64,000 nucleotides of DNA from Mogibacterium sp. (GTDB lineage: Bacteria; Bacillota; Clostridia; Peptostreptococcales; Anaerovoracaceae), in the NCBI GenBank assembly GCA_017432075.1, contig JAFRJV010000145.1, positions 1 to 64,000 on the forward strand, in the 5' to 3' direction. Positions 8,824-17,576 of the stretch are shown here, in pieces. The notes beneath the pieces were generated by a model that did not search any database, was not told the DNA's origin, and worked only from the letters and a program-made list of their open reading frames with translations. The position numbers and the translations under genes are program-made. How positions within the stretch are numbered: the first letter of the stretch is position 1; each line of letters begins with the position of its first letter.

Positions 8824-9558
8824 ATGGAAAAGCGACCTATACCTACTCATATTGGAATAATAATGGACGGCAACGGCAGATGGGCCAAGGCCCACGGCGT
8901 GCCGCGCGTGATGGGGCACAATGCCGGAATGCAGGCTATGAAGAAAATCGTTATAGCCTCATCAAATCTCGGCATAAAGTATCTCACTGTTTACGCATTT
9001 TCTACCGAGAACTGGAAACGCAGCACCGAAGAGGTGAGTGGCATTTTCAATCTTATTGTTAAGTACGTGAACTCTGAGCTCGAGGAGCTCGACGAGAACA
9101 ATGTTCATATCAATATCTTCGGAGAATACGACATGCTGCCAAAGGCTTCTGTAGATGCCATCAATAAGATGGTGGGCAGACTGGCAGACAATGACGGTCT
9201 CGTCTTTAACATCGCGCTGAATTACGGCGGAAGGGATGAGATACTGAGGAGCGTCAAGGCACTCACTGCAGAATGCATTGAACAGGGAAGAAACCCGCAG
9301 GAGCTCACTGAGGATGACATCTCGAGATTTCTCTATTCCGGCAGCGCTCACTTTGACGTACCGGATCCGGACCTCATCATCAGGACCAGCGGAGAAGAAC
9401 GCATGTCAAACTTCCTCACTTGGCAGGGAGCTTACAGCGAGCTGATGTTCACCGACACGCTCTGGCCTGATTTCACTCCGGAAGAATACGCTGAGATGGT
9501 AGATGCATACGCGAACCGTGACAGAAGATTCGGCGGACGCAAGGAGAAAGACAAATGA
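8824..9558 (+). CDS. uppS: Undecaprenyl diphosphate synthase
   Basis: 244 residues from ATG 8824. Cis-prenyltransferase that makes the C55 lipid carrier for cell-wall synthesis. Seen: 'IMDGNGRWAK' with the catalytic Asp, 'LTVYAFSTENW', and C-terminal 'RTSGEERMSNFLTWQ' with 'WPDF'. An in-frame ATG at 8797 lies in the loop of the hairpin at 8786-8806 and would add nine residues; the family start pattern favours 8824, though no strong SD precedes either. Its stop overlaps the cdsA start by four bases. Confidence 0.95.
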   Translation: MEKRPIPTHIGIIMDGNGRWAKAHGVPRVMGHNAGMQAMKKIVIASSNLGIKYLTVYAFSTENWKRSTEEVSGIFNLIVKYVNSELEELDENNVHINIFGEYDMLPKASVDAINKMVGRLADNDGLVFNIALNYGGRDEILRSVKALTAECIEQGRNPQELTEDDISRFLYSGSAHFDVPDPDLIIRTSGEERMSNFLTWQGAYSELMFTDTLWPDFTPEEYAEMVDAYANRDRRFGGRKEKDK

Positions 9559-10397
9559 AAACAAGGATCATTTCAGGATTGATAATGGCGCCGCTGCTGA
9601 TCGTTCTGTATCTGGGCGGCTGGTTCCTCTGGGCTGCAGCTCTCATTATTGCAGTCATGGGGATACACGAATTCTGCAACGGCTGGGAAAGCCTTGATGT
9701 GCATCCGTCAAAACCTATATGTTATGTGATGACGGCTCTGCTCTTTGCAACTACATTCGTGACGGGAGGCTTTTCCGAAAAGGCTGCTTCTATCAGCTCC
9801 ATACCACAGTTTATAAACAACATGATGCTGATATCGATATGGCTCTTTTTAGCCGTAGCTGCAGGCCTGATTTATGGCTGGAAGATAAACGAGCGCGGAG
9901 CTTACGATGCAATTTCTACAGTATCTGCTATCGTTTACATACCGTTCTTCACGTACCATATGGTGCTGATCGACATGACAGAATACAGCCTCTTCATCTG
10001 GATAGTCGTTATAGCGGCTTTCGGATCGGATATCTGCGCATACTTCACGGGATACTTCCTCGGAAAGCACAAGATGGCTCCAAATCTGAGCCCTAAAAAG
10101 ACCATCGAAGGCGCTGTGGGCGGACTCATAGGAAGCTCGCTGCTGTCAGGACTCTTCGGATTCATATTCATGAGAGAGATGGCTCTTGTATGTCTCGTGC
10201 TCGGACTCGTGGGAGGAGCCGCAGGCATGGCAGGAGATCTGACTGCATCGATGTTCAAGCGCAAGATGGGCATCAAGGATTACGGAACACTCATTCCGGG
10301 TCACGGCGGGATCATGGACAGATTTGACAGCGTCATTTTCGTAGCGCCTGTGGTCTATTATGCGATCTGCGCACTGACGGGTATTCTGAACGTATAA
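9555..10397 (+). CDS. cdsA: Phosphatidate cytidylyltransferase
   Basis: 280 residues. Integral membrane enzyme that makes CDP-diacylglycerol from phosphatidate and CTP, the branch point of phospholipid synthesis. Seen: several hydrophobic membrane segments; 'GSDICAYFTGYFLGK' and 'LSPKKTIEG' before the end; and the CDP-DAG synthase signature 'KRKMGIKDYGTLIPGHGG' followed by 'MDRFDS'. It overlaps uppS by ATGA and is followed after 15 bases by rseP. Confidence 0.95.
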   Translation: MKTRIISGLIMAPLLIVLYLGGWFLWAAALIIAVMGIHEFCNGWESLDVHPSKPICYVMTALLFATTFVTGGFSEKAASISSIPQFINNMMLISIWLFLAVAAGLIYGWKINERGAYDAISTVSAIVYIPFFTYHMVLIDMTEYSLFIWIVVIAAFGSDICAYFTGYFLGKHKMAPNLSPKKTIEGAVGGLIGSSLLSGLFGFIFMREMALVCLVLGLVGGAAGMAGDLTASMFKRKMGIKDYGTLIPGHGGIMDRFDSVIFVAPVVYYAICALTGILNV

Positions 10398-10412
10398 AGG
10401 AGATAAGAGATA

Positions 10413-11420
10413 GTGAAAACAGCGATCCTGTTTCTGGTGATGCTGCTCGTGCTGGTGATACCTCATGAGTGGGGTCACATGACTGTCGCCAGATGGTGCG
10501 GCGTAAAAATAAATGAATTCTCAGTAGGCATGGGACCTCTGATCTTCAAGAAAAAGAAGGGAGACACGCAGTATTCCCTAAGACTGCTTCCTCTTGGCGG
10601 TTACTGTGCCATGGAGGGAGAAGAGGAGAGCGTCGACAGTCCGACTTCGTACTCAAGCAAGTCAAACCTGCAGAAAGTAGCCATACTGCTTGCCGGGGTA
10701 ACGATGAACATCATTATCGCGGTGCTCGCAGTGACCATATCGCTTTGCATTGCCGGAGTAGTCACAAACTCACTTGACTCTGTTGTTCCCGGATCGCCGG
10801 CTGATAAGGCAGGCCTTCAGGCGGGGGACAAAATAATCGCGATCAACGGCGAAAATACCGGCACCTGGGAAAAGGTAGTAGAAGGTATAAGCTCCTCTGA
10901 AGAGGGTGCGACTCTGGAGGTAACATACAAACGCGGAAACGAGACAGGCAAAGTTTCAGTGACTCCGGAATACAGCGAAGAGACCGGAAACTATATGATC
11001 GGAATAGTAGCCGGGACGACAAAAGACTTCCTGACCTGTGTCAGGTTAGCCCCTGTAACCACGTGGGAACTGAATAAATCCCTGATAGAGAGCTTTAAAT
11101 TGCTGTTTACGGGTCATGTAAGCAGGAACGATATTGCCGGGCCGGTGGGACTGGTAAAGATCGTAGATACAGCAGCTGACTACGGCATAGCACCGTACCT
11201 GATGCTCCTTGCGATCGTCAGCCTGAACCTTGCGATCTTCAACCTGATTCCTATACCGGGACTCGACGGAGGAAAAATTTTCTTCATCCTTCTGAAGATC
11301 ATATCAGGCGGAAGGATAAACGATGACATGGAGTACAAGGCAACGGTAATCGGAATGATCGTGCTGCTGACTCTTTTCGCACTGATTACGTTAAACGATG
11401 TCATGAATCTTTTCGGATAA
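10413..11420 (+). CDS. rseP: Site-2 zinc metalloprotease RseP/RasP
   Basis: 335 residues from GTG 10413, which has a good AAAGGAGAT SD. Intramembrane protease that cleaves anti-sigma factors and leftover signal peptides in the membrane. Seen: the zinc motif HEWGH near residues 14-18 in the first helix, one PDZ domain (about 110-185, 'VVPGSPADKAGLQAGD'), and the second catalytic motif 'LIPIPGLDGG' near the C terminus. It sits in its usual place between cdsA and ispG. Confidence 0.94.
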   Translation: MKTAILFLVMLLVLVIPHEWGHMTVARWCGVKINEFSVGMGPLIFKKKKGDTQYSLRLLPLGGYCAMEGEEESVDSPTSYSSKSNLQKVAILLAGVTMNIIIAVLAVTISLCIAGVVTNSLDSVVPGSPADKAGLQAGDKIIAINGENTGTWEKVVEGISSSEEGATLEVTYKRGNETGKVSVTPEYSEETGNYMIGIVAGTTKDFLTCVRLAPVTTWELNKSLIESFKLLFTGHVSRNDIAGPVGLVKIVDTAADYGIAPYLMLLAIVSLNLAIFNLIPIPGLDGGKIFFILLKIISGGRINDDMEYKATVIGMIVLLTLFALITLNDVMNLFG

Positions 11421-11430
11421 AGGAGACGGA

Positions 11431-12498
11431 ATGCCAAGAATGGTATATTGCGGCGATGTCGCCATTGGCGGCGGAGCGCCGGTATCAATACAGTCGATGA
11501 CCAACGTCGACACAAGAGACACAGAGGCACTGGTAAATCAGATAAACAGGCTTGCTGAAGCAGGCTGCCAGATCGTAAGGTGCGCGATACCTGATATGGA
11601 GGCTGCAGAGTCGTTCGGAAGAGCAAAAAAGCTTGTAAGAGTGCCTCTGGTGGCAGACATACATTTTGATTACAGGCTTGCCATCGCAGCGATCGATGCG
11701 GGGGCAGACAAGATAAGGATCAATCCCGGCAATATCGGAAGCGTAGACAGGGTGAAAGCTGTGGTCGACAAAGCCAGGGAGCATGATATCCCTATACGCG
11801 TAGGTGTCAATTCGGGCTCGCTCCAGAAAGACCTGATCGAAAAGTACGGCGGAGTCACGGCGGATGCTCTTGCGGAAAGCGGCGCAGCCATGCTGAAGTA
11901 CATTGAGGATCTCGGCTACGATAAGCTGGTGGTATCCATCAAATCCTCGAATGTACGCATGAACTACGATGCTCATCTGAAGCTTAAGGAACTCACGGAT
12001 GCGCCTATACATGTAGGCATCACTGAGTCGGGCACTCCGCGCAACGGAGAACTCAAATCGGCGATAGGCATCGGAGCACTTCTGCTTGCAGGCATAGGAG
12101 ATACCATGAGGGTATCTCTTACGGATGATCCGGTGAAGGAAGTTCTCTTTGCAAGACGCATACTCGAGACGATAGGCATGAGGGAAAAAGCCATAGACGT
12201 GGTCTCGTGCCCTACATGCGGAAGAACCGAAATCGATCTTATAGGCCTTGCCAATGAGGCAGAGGACAGGTTGATGCCAATTGCTCAGAAGCGTGCTGAA
12301 GCAGGACTCAGACCTCTTAAGATCGCAGTCATGGGCTGTGCGGTCAACGGACCGGGAGAGAGCAGGGAGGCTGATTACGGCATTGCCGGCGGAAAGGGCG
12401 AAGGACTTGTGTTCAGCCACGGCGAGATACTTGAAAAGGCAGATGAAGACAGACTTATAGACAGGCTCATAGAGCTGGTCGAGGCTGACTGTGAATAA
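11431..12498 (+). CDS. ispG: 4-hydroxy-3-methylbut-2-en-1-yl diphosphate synthase
   Basis: 355 residues. A 4Fe-4S enzyme of the MEP isoprenoid pathway that reduces the cyclic diphosphate MEcPP to HMBPP. Seen: N-terminal TIM-barrel 'SIQSMTNVDTRD', and C-terminal cluster cysteines in 'SCPTCGRTE' and 'MGCAVNGPGE'. It implies isoprenoids come through the MEP route, matching uppS three genes upstream. SD AAGGAGACGGA ends one base before the ATG region. Confidence 0.96.
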   Translation: MPRMVYCGDVAIGGGAPVSIQSMTNVDTRDTEALVNQINRLAEAGCQIVRCAIPDMEAAESFGRAKKLVRVPLVADIHFDYRLAIAAIDAGADKIRINPGNIGSVDRVKAVVDKAREHDIPIRVGVNSGSLQKDLIEKYGGVTADALAESGAAMLKYIEDLGYDKLVVSIKSSNVRMNYDAHLKLKELTDAPIHVGITESGTPRNGELKSAIGIGALLLAGIGDTMRVSLTDDPVKEVLFARRILETIGMREKAIDVVSCPTCGRTEIDLIGLANEAEDRLMPIAQKRAEAGLRPLKIAVMGCAVNGPGESREADYGIAGGKGEGLVFSHGEILEKADEDRLIDRLIELVEADCE

Positions 12499-12507
12499 AC
12501 AGGCAAA

Positions 12508-15500
12508 ATGATAAAGATCTCTGAAGACATTCTGACTGCCGAGGAGCTCAGAGAGGCCAGCGGCAGGGACGCTAAGGACATAGACATAGAGATCACGAAT
12601 GTAGCTGTGTCCAAAGTGAACGGAGGAAGGAGCGTGGCGTTGAACATCGACGCCAAGCTCAATTTTGTGATGCCTAAAAAGACAGAGAACCTAATGAAGA
12701 AGAGGATCGCTGCCAGGATAGCTTCAGCTGAGAGAGTAAGGTTCAACTATACATATACGGGAATTATGATCCCTAAGAAGCCGGCAGGCGAAGAGAGCAT
12801 GACGTTCCAGGGATCGGGAAACGGCGGATATAACGGCGGAAACGGACGCCAGTACAGACAGAACAAAAAGGACAAGCCGGCGTTTACGAATGCAAACGGC
12901 GAACTCGTGCTGCTTGGAGATGACTTCTCGGGAAACCCGGTCATTTACGGAGAGCTTGACGGTTATGTAGGCAGCAAGGAGAAGCCGGTGATAGAAGGCG
13001 AAGTCTTCAGCATGGAGTCCATGCCTATCAAGAGCGGCCGCCAGCTGATAACAATACTGATCGCATCCGAGGTCAGGACATTCGGCCTAAAAGCCTTTAT
13101 ATCCGAAGAAAAGCTCAAGGAGATCCAGGAGAATCTATCTGCAGGCGACATGGTAAGGGCTCGCGGAAGCATAGAGTACGACACCTATGAGCACCAGAAT
13201 CTCATGATGCTGAACTCGGTAAAGAAGATCGAGAAAAAACTCAAGGAAGATACATATCCTAACGGACGAAGGGTGGAACTTCACTGCCACACCAAGATGA
13301 GTGACAACGATGGCTTCAATGAAGTCAAGGACATCGTGAAAAAGGCGGCTTACTGGGGCCAGCCGGCAGTTGCCATCACTGACCATGGAGTCGTACAGGC
13401 TTTCCCTGATGCAGCAAAAGAGGCAGCAAAGCAGGCTAAAAGCGGAAGGAACATAAAAGTCATTTACGGTGTCGAGGGATATCTTTATCCGGACGAGGAT
13501 GCAACTGCACCTGACGGCACTATCGATATAAAGAAAAACCGGACTTATCACATAATAATCCTGGCGAAGAACCAGGCGGGCCTCAAAAACATTTATAAGC
13601 TCGTCAGCACTTCGCACATCGATTATTTTTACAAGCGACCGAGGATACCGCGTTCGGTGCTGCAGGCTCACAGAGATGGGCTGATCATCGGCAGCGCCTG
13701 CGAAGCAGGTGAGCTCTATCAGGCTGTGATAAAAGGTGCGAGCGACGAAGAACTCGACAGGATCGCTTCCTTCTATGATTATCTGGAGATCCAGCCTCTG
13801 GGCAACAACCGCTTCATGATAGAAGACGGCATTGCAGGCAGCGAGCAGGATCTCATAGATAATAATCTCAGGATAATCGCAACGGGAGACAGGCTCGGCA
13901 AGCTGACTGTAGCGACTACAGACTCGCATTATCCGACCAAGGAGGCTTCGATATACCGCAACATCATCATGGCGGGCATCGGCTTCCGCGACACTCCTTC
14001 GGATTCTCTGTATCTGAGGACAACAGATGAGATGATGCAGGAGTTTGCATACCTTGGAGACAGGGCAGAAGAGATCGTCATAACGAACACCAATAAGATC
14101 GCTGATATGGTTGAAGAGGTGCTACCTGTTCCGAAGGGCAAGTTCCCGCCTAAGATCGAAGGCGCCGAAGAGAAGCTCAGGGAAAGCTGCTACAGCAAGG
14201 CGAAGTCGATATACGGAGATCCGCTGCCGGCGGAGATAGAGGAGAGGCTTGAGACTGAGCTGAGTTCCATCATCGGTAACGGATATGCCGTCATGTACAT
14301 CGCTGCTCAGATGCTTGTACAGAAGTCAAACAGGGACGGATATCTAGTAGGTTCAAGAGGATCAGTAGGATCTTCATTTGCCGCTACGATGGCCGGCATT
14401 ACGGAGGTAAATCCGCTTGCGCCGCATTACATCTGTCCTGAGTGCAAGCACTTTGAGTGGTCGGACGAGCCGGGCAAATACGATGTCGGCTACGACATGC
14501 CTGAGAAGGCCTGTCCGGAATGCGGAGCCAGGATGAAGAAGGAGGGACTCAACATACCGTTCGCTACCTTCCTCGGATTCAAGGGAGACAAGGAGCCTGA
14601 TATAGACCTTAACTTTGCAGGCGAGTATCAGCCTGTGGCTCACAGATATGTAGGAGAGATCTTCGGGGAGAAAAACGTATACAAGGCGGGCACTGTAGCG
14701 ACTATCGCAGACAAGACTGCATTCGGATATGTAAAGCACTACGTAGAGGACAACCACATAAGTGCAAACAAGTATGATATAGATTATCTGGTGAAGGGCT
14801 GCACAGGCGTAAAGAGAACCACCGGTCAGCATCCGGGCGGCATCATTGTTGTGCCTGACGACCACGAGATATATGAGTTCTGCCCGATACAGAAGCCGGC
14901 CAACAAGCGCGATACAGACGTCATAACGACTCACTTCGATTACCACAAGATCGATGAAAACCTCCTGAAGCTCGATATACTCGGCCACGATGTGCCGCAG
15001 CTTATCAGACATCTTCAGGTTATGACAGGTGTGGACCCGATGAACATCCCTCTGGATGACAGGGAGACGCTCAGCATATTCACATCGCTTGATGCTCTGA
15101 AGATAAAGAACGAGAATTACAAATTTACGCACGGCACGTACGCGATACCTGAATTCGGTACAAATTTCACGCGTGCCATGCTCGATGACATACATCCGAC
15201 AACGGTATCCGCTCTGATAAAGATGTCCGGATTCTCACATGGTACAGCGGTATGGACAGGAAACGCGCAGGATCTTCTCAGAAACGGCACAGCGACCATC
15301 GACGAGGTAATATCGTGCCGTGACGATATCATGAACTTCCTCATCAAGAAGGGGCTACCTAACGGGGATGCGTTCAAGATCATGGAGATCGTACGTAAGA
15401 ACCGCGTGCTGAGCGAAGAGCAGCTGCAGATGATGAAGGATCACGGCGTACCGGACTGGTACATATGGTCGTGCGAGACACTTCAGTACATGTTCCCGCG

Positions 15501-16023
15501 CGCTCACGCTGCGGCTTACGTAATGATGTCCATCAGAATGGCATGGTTCAAGGTTAATTACCCTGAAGCCTTCTACGCCGCATGGTTCACTTCAAAGGTG
15601 GATAATTTCGATGCCGATATAATCGGCCTTGGCATACCGGGAGTAGAGAAGAGGATGGAAGAGATAGAGAAGCTCGGAAATACCGCTACGGCAAAGCAGA
15701 AGGAGCAGCTGACGGTGTATGAAGTCATGTACGAGGCATTCTCAAGAGGATTCAGCTTCTCTGAGCCTGTGCTCGGAGTGGCCGAAGCCTGCAGGTTCTC
15801 GGTAGTTGACGGAAAGATAATGCTGCCGTTCAACGCGATAAACGGAATAGGAGACACAGCCGCCGAATCGCTTACATCGGCATATGCGGATAAGCCGTTC
15901 AATACTCTTGACGATGTCAAGTCGAGAACCAGGCTGACCGGCACCAACATAGACGATCTTAAGAAACACGGGCTGTTCAGAGGACTTCCTGATTCCGCAC
16001 AGATAAGCATATTCGATCTGTAA
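12508..16023 (+). CDS. polC: DNA polymerase III alpha subunit PolC, exonuclease-less
   Basis: 1171 residues, against about 1440 for typical PolC. Main replicative polymerase of Firmicutes. Seen in order: a short N-terminal region with a Gly/Asn/Arg-rich linker (about 97-120), an OB domain (about 145-245), the PHP domain opening with 'ELHCHTKMSDNDG' and 'AITDHG', a four-cysteine zinc module ('CPECKHFEW'...'CPECGARM'), and the polymerase core with 'PDIDLNFAGEYQ' and 'KLDILGHD'. Odd: in normal PolC the DEDD 3'-5' exonuclease is inserted in the PHP domain after 'YGVEGYL'. Here only about 15 residues separate that motif from 'YHIIILAKNQ', so the proofreading domain is missing. The N-terminal part is also shortened. 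Catalytic aspartates are kept. Confidence 0.95.
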   Translation: MIKISEDILTAEELREASGRDAKDIDIEITNVAVSKVNGGRSVALNIDAKLNFVMPKKTENLMKKRIAARIASAERVRFNYTYTGIMIPKKPAGEESMTFQGSGNGGYNGGNGRQYRQNKKDKPAFTNANGELVLLGDDFSGNPVIYGELDGYVGSKEKPVIEGEVFSMESMPIKSGRQLITILIASEVRTFGLKAFISEEKLKEIQENLSAGDMVRARGSIEYDTYEHQNLMMLNSVKKIEKKLKEDTYPNGRRVELHCHTKMSDNDGFNEVKDIVKKAAYWGQPAVAITDHGVVQAFPDAAKEAAKQAKSGRNIKVIYGVEGYLYPDEDATAPDGTIDIKKNRTYHIIILAKNQAGLKNIYKLVSTSHIDYFYKRPRIPRSVLQAHRDGLIIGSACEAGELYQAVIKGASDEELDRIASFYDYLEIQPLGNNRFMIEDGIAGSEQDLIDNNLRIIATGDRLGKLTVATTDSHYPTKEASIYRNIIMAGIGFRDTPSDSLYLRTTDEMMQEFAYLGDRAEEIVITNTNKIADMVEEVLPVPKGKFPPKIEGAEEKLRESCYSKAKSIYGDPLPAEIEERLETELSSIIGNGYAVMYIAAQMLVQKSNRDGYLVGSRGSVGSSFAATMAGITEVNPLAPHYICPECKHFEWSDEPGKYDVGYDMPEKACPECGARMKKEGLNIPFATFLGFKGDKEPDIDLNFAGEYQPVAHRYVGEIFGEKNVYKAGTVATIADKTAFGYVKHYVEDNHISANKYDIDYLVKGCTGVKRTTGQHPGGIIVVPDDHEIYEFCPIQKPANKRDTDVITTHFDYHKIDENLLKLDILGHDVPQLIRHLQVMTGVDPMNIPLDDRETLSIFTSLDALKIKNENYKFTHGTYAIPEFGTNFTRAMLDDIHPTTVSALIKMSGFSHGTAVWTGNAQDLLRNGTATIDEVISCRDDIMNFLIKKGLPNGDAFKIMEIVRKNRVLSEEQLQMMKDHGVPDWYIWSCETLQYMFPRAHAAAYVMMSIRMAWFKVNYPEAFYAAWFTSKVDNFDADIIGLGIPGVEKRMEEIEKLGNTATAKQKEQLTVYEVMYEAFSRGFSFSEPVLGVAEACRFSVVDGKIMLPFNAINGIGDTAAESLTSAYADKPFNTLDDVKSRTRLTGTNIDDLKKHGLFRGLPDSAQISIFDL

Positions 16024-16028
16024 GGGGA

Positions 16029-16286
16029 TCACGCGCTGCGTTCGATCTCCCAGCGGCATTCGCGGTAGAAATAGAGCAGCTGATAGTTGACGCGGCGGCC
16101 TTCATTGACTGTACAGCAATCATAGACGATGCGTGAAACACCGCCTGCGCCGAGCCACTCGATATTCTTAATGTCTGTTACTCTGACCGTCTTCTTGATG
16201 CCGAACTCCACCACCTTGAATCTGATAGGGCGGGGAGACATCGCGCCCACATCGAAAACGGCCAGAACATCAACTGCCTGTCTCAT
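16029..16286 (-). CDS. Small protein of unknown function, likely SOS-controlled
   Basis: 85 residues on the minus strand, between polC (convergent, 5-base gap) and the butyrate kinase (divergent). I do not recognise a named family; the layout resembles a conserved hypothetical protein of Clostridia: an N-terminal 'VDVLAVF', a 'PRPIRFKVVE' strand, 'RVTDIKNIEWL' and a C-terminal 'CRWEIE', consistent with a small beta-rich soluble fold. Support for a real gene: SD TGGAG five bases before the ATG, a near-consensus promoter at 16314-16342, and a LexA-like box inside that promoter. Inference: induced by DNA damage; function unknown. Confidence 0.75.
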   Translation of the reverse strand: MRQAVDVLAVFDVGAMSPRPIRFKVVEFGIKKTVRVTDIKNIEWLGAGGVSRIVYDCCTVNEGRRVNYQLLYFYRECRWEIERSA

Positions 16287-16313
16287 AATGCTCCATTGTG
16301 TCCCGGCAGTATA

Positions 16314-16342
16314 ATAATATCGAACAAGTGTTCTATAATCAA
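16314..16342 (-). promoter_or_regulatory. Promoter of the minus-strand 85-residue gene
   Basis: On the minus strand: TTGATT (16342-16337), exactly 17 bases, then TATTAT (16319-16314). Predicted start near 16307, about 20 bases before the ATG at 16286. The LexA-like box occupies the spacer. Confidence 0.65.
16321..16334. promoter_or_regulatory. LexA/DinR-like SOS box
   Basis: CGAACAAGTGTTCT matches the Gram-positive LexA pattern CGAAC-N4-GTTCG at nine of ten defined bases. It falls completely within the -35/-10 spacer of the minus-strand promoter, where a bound repressor would block polymerase. It also lies about 50 bases before the butyrate kinase start, but no clear + strand promoter surrounds it. 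Confidence 0.6.
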
Positions 16343-16382
16343 TATCGGAAGTTGTATTTGCTTGTATAAAAACGTAAACGAC

Positions 16383-17480
16383 ATGAGCTACAGAATATTT
16401 GTGATCAATCCGGGATCGACATCAACAAAACTCGCATATTTCGAAGACGAGAAGAAGCTTTATGAAGCCAATGTATTTCATGATGCTCCTGAGCTTGCGA
16501 AGTTCGCGAGTGCATATGACCAGCTTGATTTCAGAAAGCAGATGATACTGGACTTTCTTGAAGAGAACAGCATAGACCTTCATGGCGTGGATGCCATAGT
16601 CGGCCGCGGAGGCAGCACAGCACCGATCAACAGAGGTGCATACTGGATCAATGAGAAACTGCTGGAGGATACGCGCAATAAGGTGACCGGTGTAGACCAT
16701 CCGGCGAACCTCGGAGCACCTCTGGCAAGCGAACTCGCTGCCGAATACGGCTGTATAGCCCTTATGGTGGACGGACCGAAGGTGGATGAGTTCATCGATG
16801 AAGCCCGCATCACAGGTATCGACGGTTTTTACAGGGGAGCTAGCCTCCATGTACTTAACCTCATAGGCACTGCCCGCCTGCACTGTGAAAAACACGGAAT
16901 GAAATATGAGGACTCAAATCTGATCGTCTGCCACATAGACGGCGGCATGTCCATATCCGCTCATGATCACGGGCGGATGGTTGACGGCACTAACAACGCT
17001 CTCGGAGAAGGGCCGTTCACACCGACGCGTATCGGTGCATTGCCGGTCCAGAACGCCGTCGAGTATTTCAGCGATGAGAGAAATCCGAAAGTAGGCGCTG
17101 CCTGCACCAGGTCGGGCGGTTTCGTGAGCCATTTCGGCACATCCGATTCTGACCGGGTACACGCCATGGTGGAAGCGGGCAATCCAAAGGCAATACGTGT
17201 CTGGAAAGCCATGCTCTACAATATCTGCAAAAGCATAGGAGAAATGGCGGTCGTGCTCTCAGGCAGGGTAGACGCAATAATCCTCGGAGGCGGACTCCTG
17301 AGATTCGGTGATCTGTACGAATACATAAATGACCGCTGCGGCTGGATAGCTCCGGTGTACTCATATCCGGGGGAGGTCGAACATGAAGCCATGGCGGCAG
17401 GAGCTCTCAGAGTACTTAGAGGTGAAGAGACTCCTCAGACTTATACAGGCATACCTGTATGGAACGGATTCAGCGACTGA
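16383..17480 (+). CDS. buk: Butyrate kinase family protein (first copy)
   Basis: 365 residues from ATG 16383; an upstream in-frame start at 16296 would add 29 non-conserved residues and is rejected. Acetokinase-family enzyme; butyrate kinase makes ATP from butyryl phosphate. Seen: 'VINPGSTSTKLAYFE' at the N terminus, 'VGRGGS', 'CHIDGGMSISAHDHGRMVD', 'GEGPFTPTRIG' and the late 'ILGGGLL'. Odd: where typical butyrate kinases have 'VDPVVVDE', this one has 'VDGPKVDE'; the second copy at 63438 keeps the Pro. No phosphotransbutyrylase gene is adjacent, and the SD is weak. A branched-chain or other short-chain acyl substrate is possible. Confidence 0.85.
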   Translation: MSYRIFVINPGSTSTKLAYFEDEKKLYEANVFHDAPELAKFASAYDQLDFRKQMILDFLEENSIDLHGVDAIVGRGGSTAPINRGAYWINEKLLEDTRNKVTGVDHPANLGAPLASELAAEYGCIALMVDGPKVDEFIDEARITGIDGFYRGASLHVLNLIGTARLHCEKHGMKYEDSNLIVCHIDGGMSISAHDHGRMVDGTNNALGEGPFTPTRIGALPVQNAVEYFSDERNPKVGAACTRSGGFVSHFGTSDSDRVHAMVEAGNPKAIRVWKAMLYNICKSIGEMAVVLSGRVDAIILGGGLLRFGDLYEYINDRCGWIAPVYSYPGEVEHEAMAAGALRVLRGEETPQTYTGIPVWNGFSD

Positions 17481-17498
17481 ATCTTTTTGAAATAGGGA

Positions 17499-17529
17499 TT
17501 GACTTATAATGAACATATGCTAATATATT
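17499..17529 (+). promoter_or_regulatory. Promoter of the metal-efflux operon
   Basis: TTGACT (17499-17504) followed by TAATAT (17521-17526, 16-base spacer) or TATATT (17524-17529, 19-base spacer). Either -10 lies inside the ArsR/SmtB-type operator, as expected for repression. Confidence 0.6.
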
Positions 17530-17553
17530 CATATGAACGTATCAGCATATGTT
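17512..17553. promoter_or_regulatory. ArsR/SmtB-type operator
   Basis: Outer perfect 10-base inverted repeat AACATATGCT (17512-17521) and AGCATATGTT (17544-17553), enclosing a second dyad around 'TTCATATGAA' (17528-17537). ATATGAA-rich dyads of this kind are bound by CzrA/SmtB-family repressors. It overlaps the -10 of the operon promoter; the arsR-family gene starts 23 bases later. A T-run directly after the second arm (17552-17557) means it could also fold as a weak terminator for buk. Confidence 0.65.
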
Positions 17554-17576
17554 TTTTCTTGTGAAAGGAACGGCAG

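Noticed and set aside
16296..16382. 29-residue extension of the first butyrate kinase
   Set aside because: Not conserved in the family and would run through the LexA-like box and divergent promoter.
17510..17524. GAACATATG-like half of an SOS box before the arsR-family gene
   Set aside because: It lacks the second GTTCG half at the right spacing and is part of the larger dyad that fits an ArsR/SmtB operator.
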